DNA of 41,479 nt from a candidate division SR1 bacterium (GTDB lineage: Bacteria > Patescibacteriota > JACMRA01). Location of the stretch: the NCBI GenBank assembly GCA_014377045.1, contig JACMQI010000013.1:1-41479 (forward strand), given 5' to 3'. Below, one piece after another: positions 16,604-25,417 of the stretch (position 1 is the stretch's first letter; every line of letters starts with the position of its first letter). The position numbers and the translations under genes are program-made. The notes beneath the pieces were generated by a model. The model was not told the DNA's origin. It made no database searches and saw nothing but the letters and a program-made list of their open reading frames with translations.

Positions 16604-16631
16604 TACTTAAGTTATTTAGTATTATTGTCAA
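16604..16631 (-). promoter_or_regulatory. tRNA-Arg promoter
   Basis: Minus strand TTGACA (16626-16631) with a TAAGTA -10-like box (16604-16609) after 16 bp, ending 12 nt before the tRNA 5' end. Confidence 0.55.
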
Positions 16632-16653
16632 GTTAACGGAAATGAAATAAATC

Positions 16654-18255
16654 TTATTTAGTCATAACTAATTGTTGGATGTCGAATGAAAGTGAATACA
16701 TTATTTCTTCACTAAATTCTGGACCGATAAGCTGAACTCCAGTAGGGAGACTTCTTATAGTCTTTTCATCTATATCAATAAATTTTAAAGGTATATTTAT
16801 TGCAGGAATGCGTGCTAGATTCGCTCCGTAAACTAAGGCATCGGACAGATACATTTTTATAGGATCTTTTATTTTTTCACCGAAATTGAAAGCAAATTCT
16901 GGAGTAGTAGGTGCAAGTAAAATATCGCAAATTTCAAAAACTTTAACAAATTCTCGCCTCATCATTTCTCTGATTTTTGTAGCAGTATTATAATAGGCAT
17001 CATAGTACCCACTTGATGAAGCAAACGTACCGAGCATAATACGCCTTTTAGGCTCATCGCCAAACCCCTTCTCCCGATGAGCGAAATATAGAATATTTTC
17101 TAAATGTTCAAACTGTGTACCATATCGAAGGCCATCATATCGCTGTAAATTAGTTGCAGCTTCAACAGTCATCACGGTGTAATAGACTGCGAGACCATAT
17201 TTAGTAAGTGGTAAATTAACATCTATTATTTCGTGTCCAAAAACCTTTAGCTTAATGATTATATCATCGATTTTTTCTTTGATCTCTGGGTCAAGACCAT
17301 CGCTAAAATACTCTGAAGGTATACCAATTTTGAGTTTCTTTGTTGTGGTGAGCAATTTTCTATAAGACTTAGATTTGTTATATATATTATATAGTTCTCC
17401 TAATAATATTGCAATATTTTTAGAATCTTTAGTCGTTTGATCTCCGCTATCTTTACCAGACAAAATCTTTAATACCAAAAGATTGTCCTCTACGGTATTA
17501 GTAAGTGGACCTGCTTGGTCAAGACTAGATGAAAGTGGCATAATTCCATATCGAGACACTATACCATATGTTGGTTTTATAGCGACTAGATCACAAAATG
17601 CTGCAGGTACACGAATACTACCCCCTGTATCAGTCCCAATACTGAAGACAGCTTGACCAGATGCGACTATAGCTGCTGGACCACCAGAAGAACCACCTGG
17701 AACTTTATCAAAGTCGAATGGATTATGAGTAAAACCGAATGCAGAATTTTCTGTACTAGCGCCAACAGCCCATTCGTCTAAATTAGATCGAGAAATAAGA
17801 ATACCACCAGCTTCTTTTAACTTCGTATAAACTGTAGAAGAGTAAGGCGCTACAAAATCTCTCATCATTTGCGAAGCACCTGTAACAATTTCATTTTCTA
17901 CTAAAATATTATCTTTAAGATCGTAAGGAATACCAAAAAGTGGATAGTCTTCAACAAGCTTATCAAACCAAATAGTACTAGGATTTATTGGTACAGATCT
18001 TACTAAATTACTTGAATCAAGTTCTACAGTAGATTTTGCTTTATATCTATTTTTATACTCAATAATGAGATCATCACAATCTTTGGCTTCTTTTATAGCT
18101 AAATCTTTAGTATATCGTAAAACTGAGTTAATCTCTATATCTATTTTAAGAGATCTATTAAGAAAAAACGTCATCACATCTGACGGCATCGCATCAGAAA
18201 GTAAATATAAATTGTGAATTTCACTAATTGTTGGTCTTTTTGACACAGCAAACAT
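16654..18255 (-). CDS. gatA: Aspartyl/glutamyl-tRNA amidotransferase subunit A
   Basis: 533 aa amidase-signature enzyme. It releases ammonia from glutamine for transamidation of misacylated Glu-tRNA-Gln (and Asp-tRNA-Asn) in the GatCAB complex. The Ser-cisSer-Lys triad is complete: Lys114 (YDLKDN), Ser189 in GGSSGG, and Ser213 in GTDTGGS. The 75- and 24-residue spacings are the same as in characterised GatA. About 30 residues longer at the N-terminus than usual; that part may correspond to an extended helical region. gatB and gatC are not in the window. A TTTACA box (18285-18290, minus strand) lies 29 nt before the ATG. Confidence 0.93.
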   Translation of the reverse strand: MFAVSKRPTISEIHNLYLLSDAMPSDVMTFFLNRSLKIDIEINSVLRYTKDLAIKEAKDCDDLIIEYKNRYKAKSTVELDSSNLVRSVPINPSTIWFDKLVEDYPLFGIPYDLKDNILVENEIVTGASQMMRDFVAPYSSTVYTKLKEAGGILISRSNLDEWAVGASTENSAFGFTHNPFDFDKVPGGSSGGPAAIVASGQAVFSIGTDTGGSIRVPAAFCDLVAIKPTYGIVSRYGIMPLSSSLDQAGPLTNTVEDNLLVLKILSGKDSGDQTTKDSKNIAILLGELYNIYNKSKSYRKLLTTTKKLKIGIPSEYFSDGLDPEIKEKIDDIIIKLKVFGHEIIDVNLPLTKYGLAVYYTVMTVEAATNLQRYDGLRYGTQFEHLENILYFAHREKGFGDEPKRRIMLGTFASSSGYYDAYYNTATKIREMMRREFVKVFEICDILLAPTTPEFAFNFGEKIKDPIKMYLSDALVYGANLARIPAINIPLKFIDIDEKTIRSLPTGVQLIGPEFSEEIMYSLSFDIQQLVMTK

Positions 18256-18412
18256 ACTAGATGTATGGATAAAATTTTAATTTTTGTAAAGTATTATTAG
18301 ATCATCACATAAATATCTAAAATATAAGTGAAATATTTGATAATTTATTACGTATAGTTTAGTGAAGAGTAATTTATTTACTTTTTTCTATTAATTTTAT
18401 TATATAATTACT

Positions 18413-18976
18413 ATGTCATTTATTAAAAAAATATCCACGTTATCACTTCTTGGAACATTAGCAATTACAGGATTGACTTCAGTGTCATCATATGCACAAA
18501 ATACCAACACTAAGAGTTCAAGCTATACCAAATCCTCTTTCAGGAGATTAAATAGACTAAATATCGTCGATCGTATCGCGTATTATGATGATATGAGCAC
18601 ACTGGTCACTGCTGTTTCAACTGCTGGACTTATTGACACACTAAGAGGGGGTGACTTTACAATATTAACTCCAAGTAACGATGCTTTTGCTAAACTACCA
18701 GCTGGAACATTGGAAACTTTAATCAAACCAGAAAATAAAACCACTCTCACCAACATTTTACTTTATCATGTAATTCCAGGAAAGGTAAATTTGGCAAAAC
18801 TGGAGGATGGTTCAAAAATTAAAACTGTTCTAGGACAAGAGCTTACCCTGTTAAACCATGAAGGAATGCTGCAAGTAACAACACAAGCTGGTAAAACATA
18901 CGATCTTTCCGATAGTTTTTACAAACAAACAAATGGAAATATCTATAGATTAGATGAAGTATTGATCCCATCATAA
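18413..18976 (+). CDS. Secreted fasciclin (FAS1) domain protein
   Basis: 187 aa. A cleavable-looking signal peptide (basic N-terminus, hydrophobic 7-24, cut expected after SYA at 28) is followed by a single FAS1 domain from about residue 52: STLVTAVSTAGLIDTL, the FTILTPSNDAFAKLP motif, LTNILLYHVIPGKV, and GNIYRLDEVLIP at the end. FAS1 proteins act outside the cell in adhesion or surface binding. It has a TATAAT box at 18403-18408, 4 nt before the ATG. It stands just upstream of an ECF sigma factor and a membrane protein, the arrangement known for FAS1 proteins under sigma/anti-sigma control. Confidence 0.9.
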   Translation: MSFIKKISTLSLLGTLAITGLTSVSSYAQNTNTKSSSYTKSSFRRLNRLNIVDRIAYYDDMSTLVTAVSTAGLIDTLRGGDFTILTPSNDAFAKLPAGTLETLIKPENKTTLTNILLYHVIPGKVNLAKLEDGSKIKTVLGQELTLLNHEGMLQVTTQAGKTYDLSDSFYKQTNGNIYRLDEVLIPS

Positions 18977-18983
18977 TAAAATA

Positions 18984-19006
18984 GATACATTGTATCAGAA
19001 TATTCT
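18984..19006. repeat. Two abutting palindromes between the FAS1 and sigma genes
   Basis: GATACA-T-TGTATC (18984-18996) is directly followed by AGAATATTCT (18997-19006). No T run follows, so a terminator is unlikely; a protein-binding site is possible. A further GACGTC palindrome is at 19014-19019. Confidence 0.35.
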
Positions 19007-19040
19007 TACCTCAGACGTCCAGTATGTTTGGGGTAAAATT

Positions 19041-19069
19041 TTGACATAATTGAATAAATAATACATATT
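19041..19069 (+). promoter_or_regulatory. Promoter of the ECF sigma gene
   Basis: TTGACA (19041-19046) lies 31 nt before the GTG start at 19078; the -10 region is CATATT/ATATTT (19064-19070). A housekeeping-type promoter is therefore available; an autoregulatory ECF promoter is not obvious. Confidence 0.5.
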
Positions 19070-19077
19070 TTAACCTT

Positions 19078-19641
19078 GTGAACTACACTAAACTCACAGA
19101 TCAAGAACTCATATTACTGATTCAGTCAGATCCTCAAGCTCATTTTGAGGCATTACTGTATCGATATGAAAACCAGGTTTTTGTATACGCTTGCAGGCTT
19201 CTTAATTACAATCAAGAAAATGCAGAAGATGTCTGTAGCGAGGTATGGTACAAATGTTACAAATCCATTTTAGCTTTCAATACAAAAAAGAAATTTATAT
19301 CTTGGGTTTATCAAATTACTCACAACCAAGCTATTGACTATATTCGAAAGCATCACAAAATTCAAATACAAAGTATAGATAAATCTTCAGAAGCTTTTTT
19401 TATAGAATCCAAATCTTATAGTAGTGAGGATAAATTAATTTATATACAACATATTTTGCAGCTCTTAAATCCCCAGGATCGATCTCTTCTTACACTCCAT
19501 TATCTTGAAGAAAAAACAGTTCCTGAAATTGCTGAAATATTTAGCCTACTTCCAAAATTGATCTCACTCAAATTATTTAGAGCTAAAAGAAGAGCACAAA
19601 AAATAGCCAAATTACACTATCCAACCCTAATATTTGACTAG
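19078..19641 (+). CDS. ECF-type RNA polymerase sigma factor
   Basis: 187 aa from a GTG. Region 2 is clear at about 20-95 (HFEALLYRYENQVFVYACRLL…AEDVCSEVWYKCY…FISWVYQITHNQAIDYIRK), and region 4 at about 128-180 (LQLLNPQDRSLLTLHYLEEKTVPEIAEIF…LKLFRAKRR). Region 3 is absent, so it is a group IV (ECF) sigma factor. The next gene begins one base after its stop codon and encodes a membrane protein, the usual place of an anti-sigma factor. Its targets may include the adjacent FAS1 gene; this is inferred from position. Confidence 0.9.
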   Translation: MNYTKLTDQELILLIQSDPQAHFEALLYRYENQVFVYACRLLNYNQENAEDVCSEVWYKCYKSILAFNTKKKFISWVYQITHNQAIDYIRKHHKIQIQSIDKSSEAFFIESKSYSSEDKLIYIQHILQLLNPQDRSLLTLHYLEEKTVPEIAEIFSLLPKLISLKLFRAKRRAQKIAKLHYPTLIFD

Positions 19642-19642
19642 T

Positions 19643-20323
19643 ATGATACAGACAGACACAAATCAAAATTTTTTGGATTCTCAGCACAAGCGAGTTTTAA
19701 ATCGTATTGGTACAGAGTACCCAACAAAAAAATGGATATTGCTTACAAGAAAATACGTATCTAATATCTTGTCTATTGCTTTTTTACTTTTAAGTACAGT
19801 AGTTTTTGTATGGTTTATAAATAACCTTATTAGAAACGAGCCTTTTCTTCGTCCATCATTGGTAGACATATCAGGTGTAGAATGGATTTGGTCTCCCGAA
19901 CTCCTTGGTCTCGCAGTATTGCTCTATTTTATAGGTATTTCACTTCAAAAATCCTTGAATACTTCTTTTTTGAAGCTTTCTGGTTTAGGTATAGTGATGG
20001 TATTTGCGATATTTATTAATATAGCACTTTCCAGTCCAGCTACCTTTGCCTTTCAAACTAATATTCAGCCACAATTTAACTCGCTTGCCTACCGTCAATT
20101 TTCCCGTGATAATCACATAAAAATACTTTTGGACAAGGATATATATTATGGTATTATTGTAGAGCAAACATCAAAGTCTGTAAGCATAAATCATGGTGGA
20201 ATAATAAAAACTTTTGTTGTAAGGCAACATATACCGAATATAGATAAAAATTCTGTGCAGATCACTTTTGATAAAAATCTCAATGTTTTAGGTTACACTA
20301 TTTTGGATAGCGAAACAAAATAA
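19643..20323 (+). CDS. Three-helix membrane protein, candidate anti-sigma factor
   Basis: 226 aa from the ATG directly after the sigma stop codon (a TTG at 19634 would overlap the sigma gene). A cytoplasmic N-terminus of about 36 residues (KRVLNRIGTEYPTKKW) is followed by transmembrane helices near 40-62, 84-101 and 112-134, then an extracytoplasmic C-terminal domain of about 90 residues rich in β-strand pattern. No zinc-binding anti-sigma motif (HxxxCxxC) is present, and I do not recognise a family. The tight coupling to an ECF sigma gene is the reason for the suggested role. It could instead be a sensor or effector regulated by the sigma factor. Confidence 0.6.
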   Translation: MIQTDTNQNFLDSQHKRVLNRIGTEYPTKKWILLTRKYVSNILSIAFLLLSTVVFVWFINNLIRNEPFLRPSLVDISGVEWIWSPELLGLAVLLYFIGISLQKSLNTSFLKLSGLGIVMVFAIFINIALSSPATFAFQTNIQPQFNSLAYRQFSRDNHIKILLDKDIYYGIIVEQTSKSVSINHGGIIKTFVVRQHIPNIDKNSVQITFDKNLNVLGYTILDSETK

Positions 20324-20377
20324 TAAATTAATAAAAAATTCTTTGTTAAGTAACTGTATAAATACTTTTTATGCTAC

Positions 20378-20407
20378 TTGACAAGACCGATTTAATGTGA
20401 AAATATA
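20378..20407 (+). promoter_or_regulatory. comM promoter
   Basis: TTGACA (20378-20383), 18-bp spacer, AATATA (20402-20407); ATG at 20425. The predicted leader is about 10 nt and has no Shine-Dalgarno sequence. Confidence 0.55.
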
Positions 20408-20424
20408 GGCACATTATTGCACTT

Positions 20425-21966
20425 ATGATTACTAAACTATACACCGCGACTACACTGGGGTTAAATGCTCAGTTGATAGAAGTTGAGGTTGACCTATCAC
20501 CTGCCCTGCCAACTATTATCGTTGTTGGACTTCCTGATAAAGCAGTTCAAGAAAGTAAAGAACGTGTACGATCTAGTATCAAGCAAGGCGGATTCGAATT
20601 TCCGCTAGGAAAAATCACCATAAATCTTGCTCCTGCTAATATCACCAAATCTGGCTCTGGTTTTGACTTACCTATGGCTCTTGGTATACTGCATGTTTCA
20701 GGCTTTTTAGAAAAACAATTACCTCAAAAAGCTCTATTTATTGGTGAATTATCCCTTGATGGTGGGCTTCGACCAGTCAATGGTATTCTTTCTATCTGTC
20801 TCTGGGCAAAGAAAAATGGTTTTACCGACATTTTTATTCCATATGACAATGCGAATGAAGCATCTCTAGTCAGTGGTATAAATATATATGGAGCGAAAAA
20901 TATTTTAGAAATCATCAATCACCTCAAAAATATCAAACTCATTGAGCAAGCAAAGCCTTTCGATTATCAAGGCAAAATAGACGAATCCGAGGTTTTGCAA
21001 GATGGTCTATATCTAAACGATATGGCTTATGTGCGCGGCCAAGGTGTTGCAAAGCGTGCTTTAGAAGTAGCAGCAAGTGGTGGACACAATGTGCTATTTA
21101 TTGGTACTCCTGGATCTGGAAAAACGTTACTTGCTCGCAGCTATCCAACCATCATGCCAAAAATGACAGAAAAAGAAATCTTGGAAACGACCCAAATTTA
21201 CTCTGTTGCTGGCATGCTTCGTGATGGAGAGATCATAACCAAAAGACCATTTCGTGCCCCACACCATACTTCAAGCCATATATCTCTAGTTGGCGGAGGA
21301 AGCAAAATCAGGCCTGGCGAAATAAGTTTGGCTCATCGCGGTGTACTTTTTCTTGATGAGTTCCCTGAGTTTTCACGCGAAACTATTGAAGTACTTAGGC
21401 AACCACTTGAAGACGGTTTTGTTACTATATCACGGGCATCCGGCACACTTACCTATCCATCTAAATTCTCTCTTTTAGCCGCAGCAAATCCAACACCAAG
21501 TGGCTTTGAAGCTAATGATATTCAGAATATTAATAAACCACAAAATAAATCTGCAAATAGTCGATATCAAGCAAAATTTAGTGGACCAATTTTAGATCGT
21601 ATTGATATTCAGGTCGAAGTCAATCAACCCAAAAAAGAAGAAATTCAATCTAATATTTTATCTGAAAAATCCATAGATATAGCTAAGCGAGTCCAAAAAG
21701 CACGAGACATACAAACTAAACGTTTTGAAAAAGAAGCTATCAGTACTAATAGTGAGATGAGACTGACTATGATTCAAGTTTATTGTCAATTAGATCAGGA
21801 TACCAAAAAGCTTATAGATACAGCTATGGATAAATACTCATTATCAGCGCGAAGTTACATGCGTATTTTGAAACTTTCACGAACTATTGCAGATCTCGAA
21901 GGAACAGCAAATATTCAAACAACCCATTTGGCAGAAGCGCTACAGTATCGAGGTAAATGGGGATAA
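20425..21966 (+). CDS. comM: ComM/YifB family Mg-chelatase-like AAA+ ATPase
   Basis: 513 aa. ComM is a hexameric helicase that promotes branch migration during integration of DNA taken up by natural transformation. The N-terminal ChlI-like domain is present (GLPDKAVQESKERVRSSI, INLAPANITKSGSGFDLP), followed by Walker A GTPGSGKT at 227-234, the HHTSSHISLVGGG segment, Walker B LFLDEFPEF, the arginine-finger region LDRIDIQVEV, and the C-terminal Mg-chelatase subdomain (SARSYMRILKLSRTIADL). Full family length, nothing missing. It is widespread in CPR genomes, where competence genes are common. Confidence 0.95.
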   Translation: MITKLYTATTLGLNAQLIEVEVDLSPALPTIIVVGLPDKAVQESKERVRSSIKQGGFEFPLGKITINLAPANITKSGSGFDLPMALGILHVSGFLEKQLPQKALFIGELSLDGGLRPVNGILSICLWAKKNGFTDIFIPYDNANEASLVSGINIYGAKNILEIINHLKNIKLIEQAKPFDYQGKIDESEVLQDGLYLNDMAYVRGQGVAKRALEVAASGGHNVLFIGTPGSGKTLLARSYPTIMPKMTEKEILETTQIYSVAGMLRDGEIITKRPFRAPHHTSSHISLVGGGSKIRPGEISLAHRGVLFLDEFPEFSRETIEVLRQPLEDGFVTISRASGTLTYPSKFSLLAAANPTPSGFEANDIQNINKPQNKSANSRYQAKFSGPILDRIDIQVEVNQPKKEEIQSNILSEKSIDIAKRVQKARDIQTKRFEKEAISTNSEMRLTMIQVYCQLDQDTKKLIDTAMDKYSLSARSYMRILKLSRTIADLEGTANIQTTHLAEALQYRGKWG

Positions 21967-22067
21967 AAATCTAACCGACCTATAAAATTAGGCTATGTAG
22001 TATGAAAGTTGAATTAATTATTTTAGGTGTTAAAAATCTTGCTTGCGAGCTTACTAAAAGAATCAAA

Positions 22068-22086
22068 AGCTAACTTTTTGTTAGCT
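22068..22086 (-). terminator. Inverted repeat, possible weak terminator
   Basis: AGCTAAC (22068-22074), TTTTT loop, GTTAGCT (22080-22086), a perfect 7-bp stem. On the minus strand only a short T run follows. It lies downstream of the decayed cfa gene. Apart from this, the 21967-22250 gap holds nothing I recognise. Confidence 0.4.
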
Positions 22087-22250
22087 AAATTAAGGTTTAC
22101 TCTAGAGTAATTCAATAAAGTTGAGGATATGTTCTAGCTTGATAGAAGCTCGCACAAAGTAGTAGGCAAGGTTCCCAGTTTTTTTCACTCTTCAATAATT
22201 ATAAAACTAGTTTGGTCTAAAATATCAGCAATATATGGTTCATAATGAAT

Positions 22251-23438
22251 TTAATCTGATTGAAAGTTTTCGTACCAAGCTATGAGAGTTAGAAAATAAT
22301 CGTAGTAGATATTATCCTTACTTACTAGCCAAAAATATCTGTCATACTCTATGATTTTACCAACTTGACCTGGACTCATAATCATAGTATTTGGAAATAT
22401 ATGCTTCCAAATATAAGGATCAAGCAGTGGTGTTGGATGTTCTGATCCAACAATTTGAATATATACTTTCGACATGGGCTTTATAACTTGTCGGATATTA
22501 GCAAAAATAGACTTATCATTAACATGACCTGCATGCCCTAAAGAACTAAGCAAAATTACACTTTCTACTTTTTCAGAACTAAAATGGGCTCAAAACGATC
22601 ATTAAATAAATGGTAGAGTATATTTTTTCTTGTCTTTAAATCGACGAATACTGCAATCAACTTGGTTTTGAGCGGCAGTAACTCTAATATATATAAAGTT
22701 ACCCTCACCTAATTTTTCAAGTAAATACTTTGGTATTGATCTCCAGCCACACTTACAATCAAATATAGCAGGCTTTTGTCGAGTTTTTGCAACACCAATT
22801 TAATCGATGATATACTTAAGACTCTCTTGTTGAGTAAAATCTAGCGCCTTAATTCAATTTAGACGACCGGGATTATTGTTCCAGTCTCCACGGGTTTACT
22901 TGATAGTGTTACCAAGTATACTATCAAATTCACCTTCAATACCAGTAAATAATATATCAGGCAAATTATAATATTTTTTAGCAACTTGAAATTTCTTTAA
23001 ATAGGGAAAATTAGAACTTTATTTAAAATTACTTAGTTTTTAAGACTTCAACTGTTAAGTATCTGATCTATAATTGGTAAATCACCAAACTCATTAGTTT
23101 GAGCTAGTCGATAAAGCGTTTCAAATAAACCTTATGATTCTTCATACTTAAAATATCCTTTGTAGTAGCTTTCACCAAGACTTTTTTATTTTAGTTTTTA
23201 AGATACTATCTAAAATAATAGTAAGTTTATCAGGTTCACAATAAATGTCTTGTAGATGAGATTTGATGGATACAGCTATTTTTTGACTCATCTTAACTAA
23301 ATAAACCAGTTCATTTTCACCAAAAACGAGAATATCAGCATTTGATAGCAAATCTACTAAATGTTACTGTCTATGATTTAATTTTTATCTCACGATTTTC
23401 TCTAAAATATTAATCCAACTGTAAATAAAAACTTTCAC
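22251..23438 (-). pseudogene. cfa: Decayed cyclopropane-fatty-acyl-phospholipid synthase
   Basis: Minus-strand fragments in different frames line up in order with Cfa, the SAM-dependent enzyme that adds a methylene to membrane unsaturated acyl chains. In order: an N-terminal part from a possible GTG at 23438; SLGESYYKGYF (E. coli Cfa GLGESYMDGWW); KKYYNLPDILF (HYDLGNDLF); IFDCKCGWRSIPKYL (SAM motif VLDIGCGWGGL); VTAAQNQ (VTISAEQQ); WKHIFPN (NKYIFPN); and YYDYFLTLIAWYENF (DYDTTLMAWYERF). The frame is broken by at least six stops (for example TAA, TGA and TAA within 100 codons of the methyltransferase core) and several frameshifts, and the SAM motif is degraded. A 100-residue intact piece remains at 22251-22553. 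Confidence 0.85.
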
Positions 23439-23524
23439 AGTCTGTGTTAGCTTATTTTGCCAAATCAAATATTTAGTTATTTGTCAAGCGTTTATTTAAA
23501 AAGTTAATTTTTAAATGGTTTTAT

Positions 23525-24889
23525 TTACTTTATTACAACACTTTTGATATTTACAAACTCTTTGATTCCATATTCGCCAAATTCACGACCGTATCCAGAT
23601 TTTTTGACACCTCCAAATGGTAATTTTGGATCACCTCTTACAATACTGTTAACGTATACATTTCCAGCTTCAATTTGTGGTATCATGCTTCTTGCTAGTT
23701 CGTAATTTGTAGTCCAAATACTTGCTCCAAGTCCAAACTCAGAGTCATTTGCCACATCTATAGCTTCTAAAAAATTATCAACTTCAATAACTGTAGCTAC
23801 AGGACCAAAAACCTCTTCATTATAAACACGCATTTTTTTTGTTACCCTAGTGATGATTGTTGGAGTGAAGAAATATCCAGCAGAGCCTATTCGTTTTCCC
23901 CCTGTGATAATCTTTGCGCCTAGGTTTATCGCATCCGCTATTTGAGCTTCGATTTCTTCTAGCGAGTTTTTAGTTGCAAGTGGACCTATGTCTGTCGTAG
24001 ATTCAAAAGGATCTCCAATTACTTGTTTTTCATACGCTATTTTTAACTTACCTACAAAATCATCAATCACAGCTTTATCTACAACATATCGTTTACTTGC
24101 ATTACAGCTTTGACCACAATTTCTAAGCCTACTTTGGACTGCACCAGCTATAGCATCATCTATATTAGCATCAGCTAAAACGATCATTGGGTCATTACCA
24201 CCAAGTTCTAAAATAGTCTTTTTTAAATATTTTCCAGCTGAGCTTGCTACAGCACTTCCAGCTTTCTCACTACCAATAACCGTAATTACAGACACTACTG
24301 GACTCTGGATAATTTTTTCTACCTCACTTGCACTTATTAATAATGTCTGAAAGACACCATCAGGAAAACCAGCTTCATCAAATATATCCTGAATCGCAAG
24401 CGCAACTTGAGGCACATTTGAGGCATGTTTCAAAAGTACAGTATTTCCAGCCATAATTGCAGGAATAACCGGACGGAGAGCAAGATAAAATGGATAATTC
24501 CAAGGTGCAACATGGAGCAAAGTACCAAGTGGTTCAAACGAGATATAGGAATCTATAGCCTTAATATCAACTTTTTGACTAACTAGCATTTCTTCACTTC
24601 GATATGCAAAAATTCCAGCCATAAAAGCACATTTTTCAATTTCAGTTTTAGCCTGTACAAAAGGTGTGCCCATTTCAAGACTTGCAAATTTTGCCCAAAT
24701 ATCTTTTTTAGCATGCAGTGTATCGCAAAGTTTAATCATGTATTTAGATCGCTCAGCGAAACCTAGCTTTTTCCAAGACATGAACGCTGATTTCGATAAT
24801 GCTATTTTTTGATCTACCTCATCACTCGTAAGTGAAGTAAAAGTTTTCAAAATTTCTTCTGTTGCAGGATTTTGTGATATTATAGCCAT
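23525..24889 (-). CDS. Aldehyde dehydrogenase, succinate-semialdehyde-dehydrogenase type
   Basis: 454 aa NAD(P)-dependent enzyme of the aldehyde dehydrogenase superfamily. Catalytic Cys262 (GQSC), general base Glu228 (LELGG), Lys154 (LLKHAS) for cofactor binding, and the PFGGVKKSGYGRE C-terminal motif are all present. The HAS.VP and RNCGQSC pattern and the 454-residue length are closest to the short GabD2/Sad-type succinate semialdehyde dehydrogenases, but substrate assignment is tentative. It is a monocistronic gene on the minus strand, with the decayed cfa next downstream. A TATTAC box lies 5 nt before the ATG; no clear -35 is seen. Confidence 0.92.
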   Translation of the reverse strand: MAIISQNPATEEILKTFTSLTSDEVDQKIALSKSAFMSWKKLGFAERSKYMIKLCDTLHAKKDIWAKFASLEMGTPFVQAKTEIEKCAFMAGIFAYRSEEMLVSQKVDIKAIDSYISFEPLGTLLHVAPWNYPFYLALRPVIPAIMAGNTVLLKHASNVPQVALAIQDIFDEAGFPDGVFQTLLISASEVEKIIQSPVVSVITVIGSEKAGSAVASSAGKYLKKTILELGGNDPMIVLADANIDDAIAGAVQSRLRNCGQSCNASKRYVVDKAVIDDFVGKLKIAYEKQVIGDPFESTTDIGPLATKNSLEEIEAQIADAINLGAKIITGGKRIGSAGYFFTPTIITRVTKKMRVYNEEVFGPVATVIEVDNFLEAIDVANDSEFGLGASIWTTNYELARSMIPQIEAGNVYVNSIVRGDPKLPFGGVKKSGYGREFGEYGIKEFVNIKSVVIK

Positions 24890-25212
24890 ATTATTAGTAA
24901 TACTTAGTTTATCATTATAATGATTTTTTTAATTTTAGTGTTGTTCTTTACACAAGAAATCCTACTTTAAGTTTAGAATTTATAACGATTCTAAGGTCAG
25001 ATAAAAATCAAATAAATATAATATATCACTGAGAAAGAAAATGCATACTATTGGTTTAACTGCAAATATCTTTAACATAAAGATATAGTCTAATACGCTA
25101 AAGTTTTTGTCAAGATTTTGTAAGTCAAAGTAGCGTTTAAAATAATTACATTTTATGATTAATGATTATCTAAAACTTATAATTCCACTTTTTCCTAAAT
25201 TAAAAACTACTC
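24890..25212. other. Intergenic stretch with one strong inverted repeat
   Basis: No gene is recognised here. It contains TATCTTTA-ACA-TAAAGATA (25067-25085), a perfect 8-bp inverted repeat with 3-bp spacer, and a minus-strand TTGACA near 25112-25117 without an obvious gene behind it. Confidence 0.45.
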
Positions 25213-25241
25213 TTGACAAAATACTAATTACTTATTATAAG
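25213..25241 (+). promoter_or_regulatory. tRNA-Lys promoter
   Basis: TTGACA (25213-25218), 17-bp spacer, TATAAG (25236-25241), 13 nt before the tRNA 5' end. Confidence 0.75.
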
Positions 25242-25254
25242 ATTAAATGCGTAT

Positions 25255-25329
25255 GGATGGGTAGCTCAGGGGTAGAGCAATGGACTTTTAATCCACTGGT
25301 CGTGGGTTCGAATCCCACTCCGTCCACCA
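25255..25329 (+). tRNA. tRNA-Lys (anticodon UUU)
   Basis: 75 nt including encoded CCA. Acceptor GGATGGG pairs with TCCGTCC (two G·T pairs). D arm GCTC…GAGC; anticodon loop CTTTTAA gives UUU, reading AAA/AAG; T arm GTGGG TTCGAAT CCCAC is perfect. Confidence 0.95.
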
Positions 25330-25342
25330 TCAATAAAGTTTT

Positions 25343-25367
25343 TCCCATTTGGGAGCTATTTTTTTTT
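25343..25367 (+). terminator. Probable tRNA-Lys terminator
   Basis: Short TCCC…GGGA hairpin (25343-25354) followed by a run of nine T (25359-25367). The stem is short, so the call is moderate. Confidence 0.5.
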
Positions 25368-25398
25368 GAAAAAAAATCGGCCATTCTAATTGACCGAT
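25368..25398 (-). terminator. Intrinsic terminator of the 111-aa gene
   Basis: AATCGG / CCGATT inverted repeat (25375-25380 and 25393-25398), followed on the minus strand by a run of T (complement of the A run before 25377). It stands back to back with the tRNA-Lys terminator. Confidence 0.65.
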
Positions 25399-25417
25399 TA
25401 TAATAATTTAAGAACTA

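Noticed and set aside
25155-25403. 82-codon plus-strand frame
   Set aside because: It covers the complete tRNA-Lys gene and its promoter; no protein-like signal.
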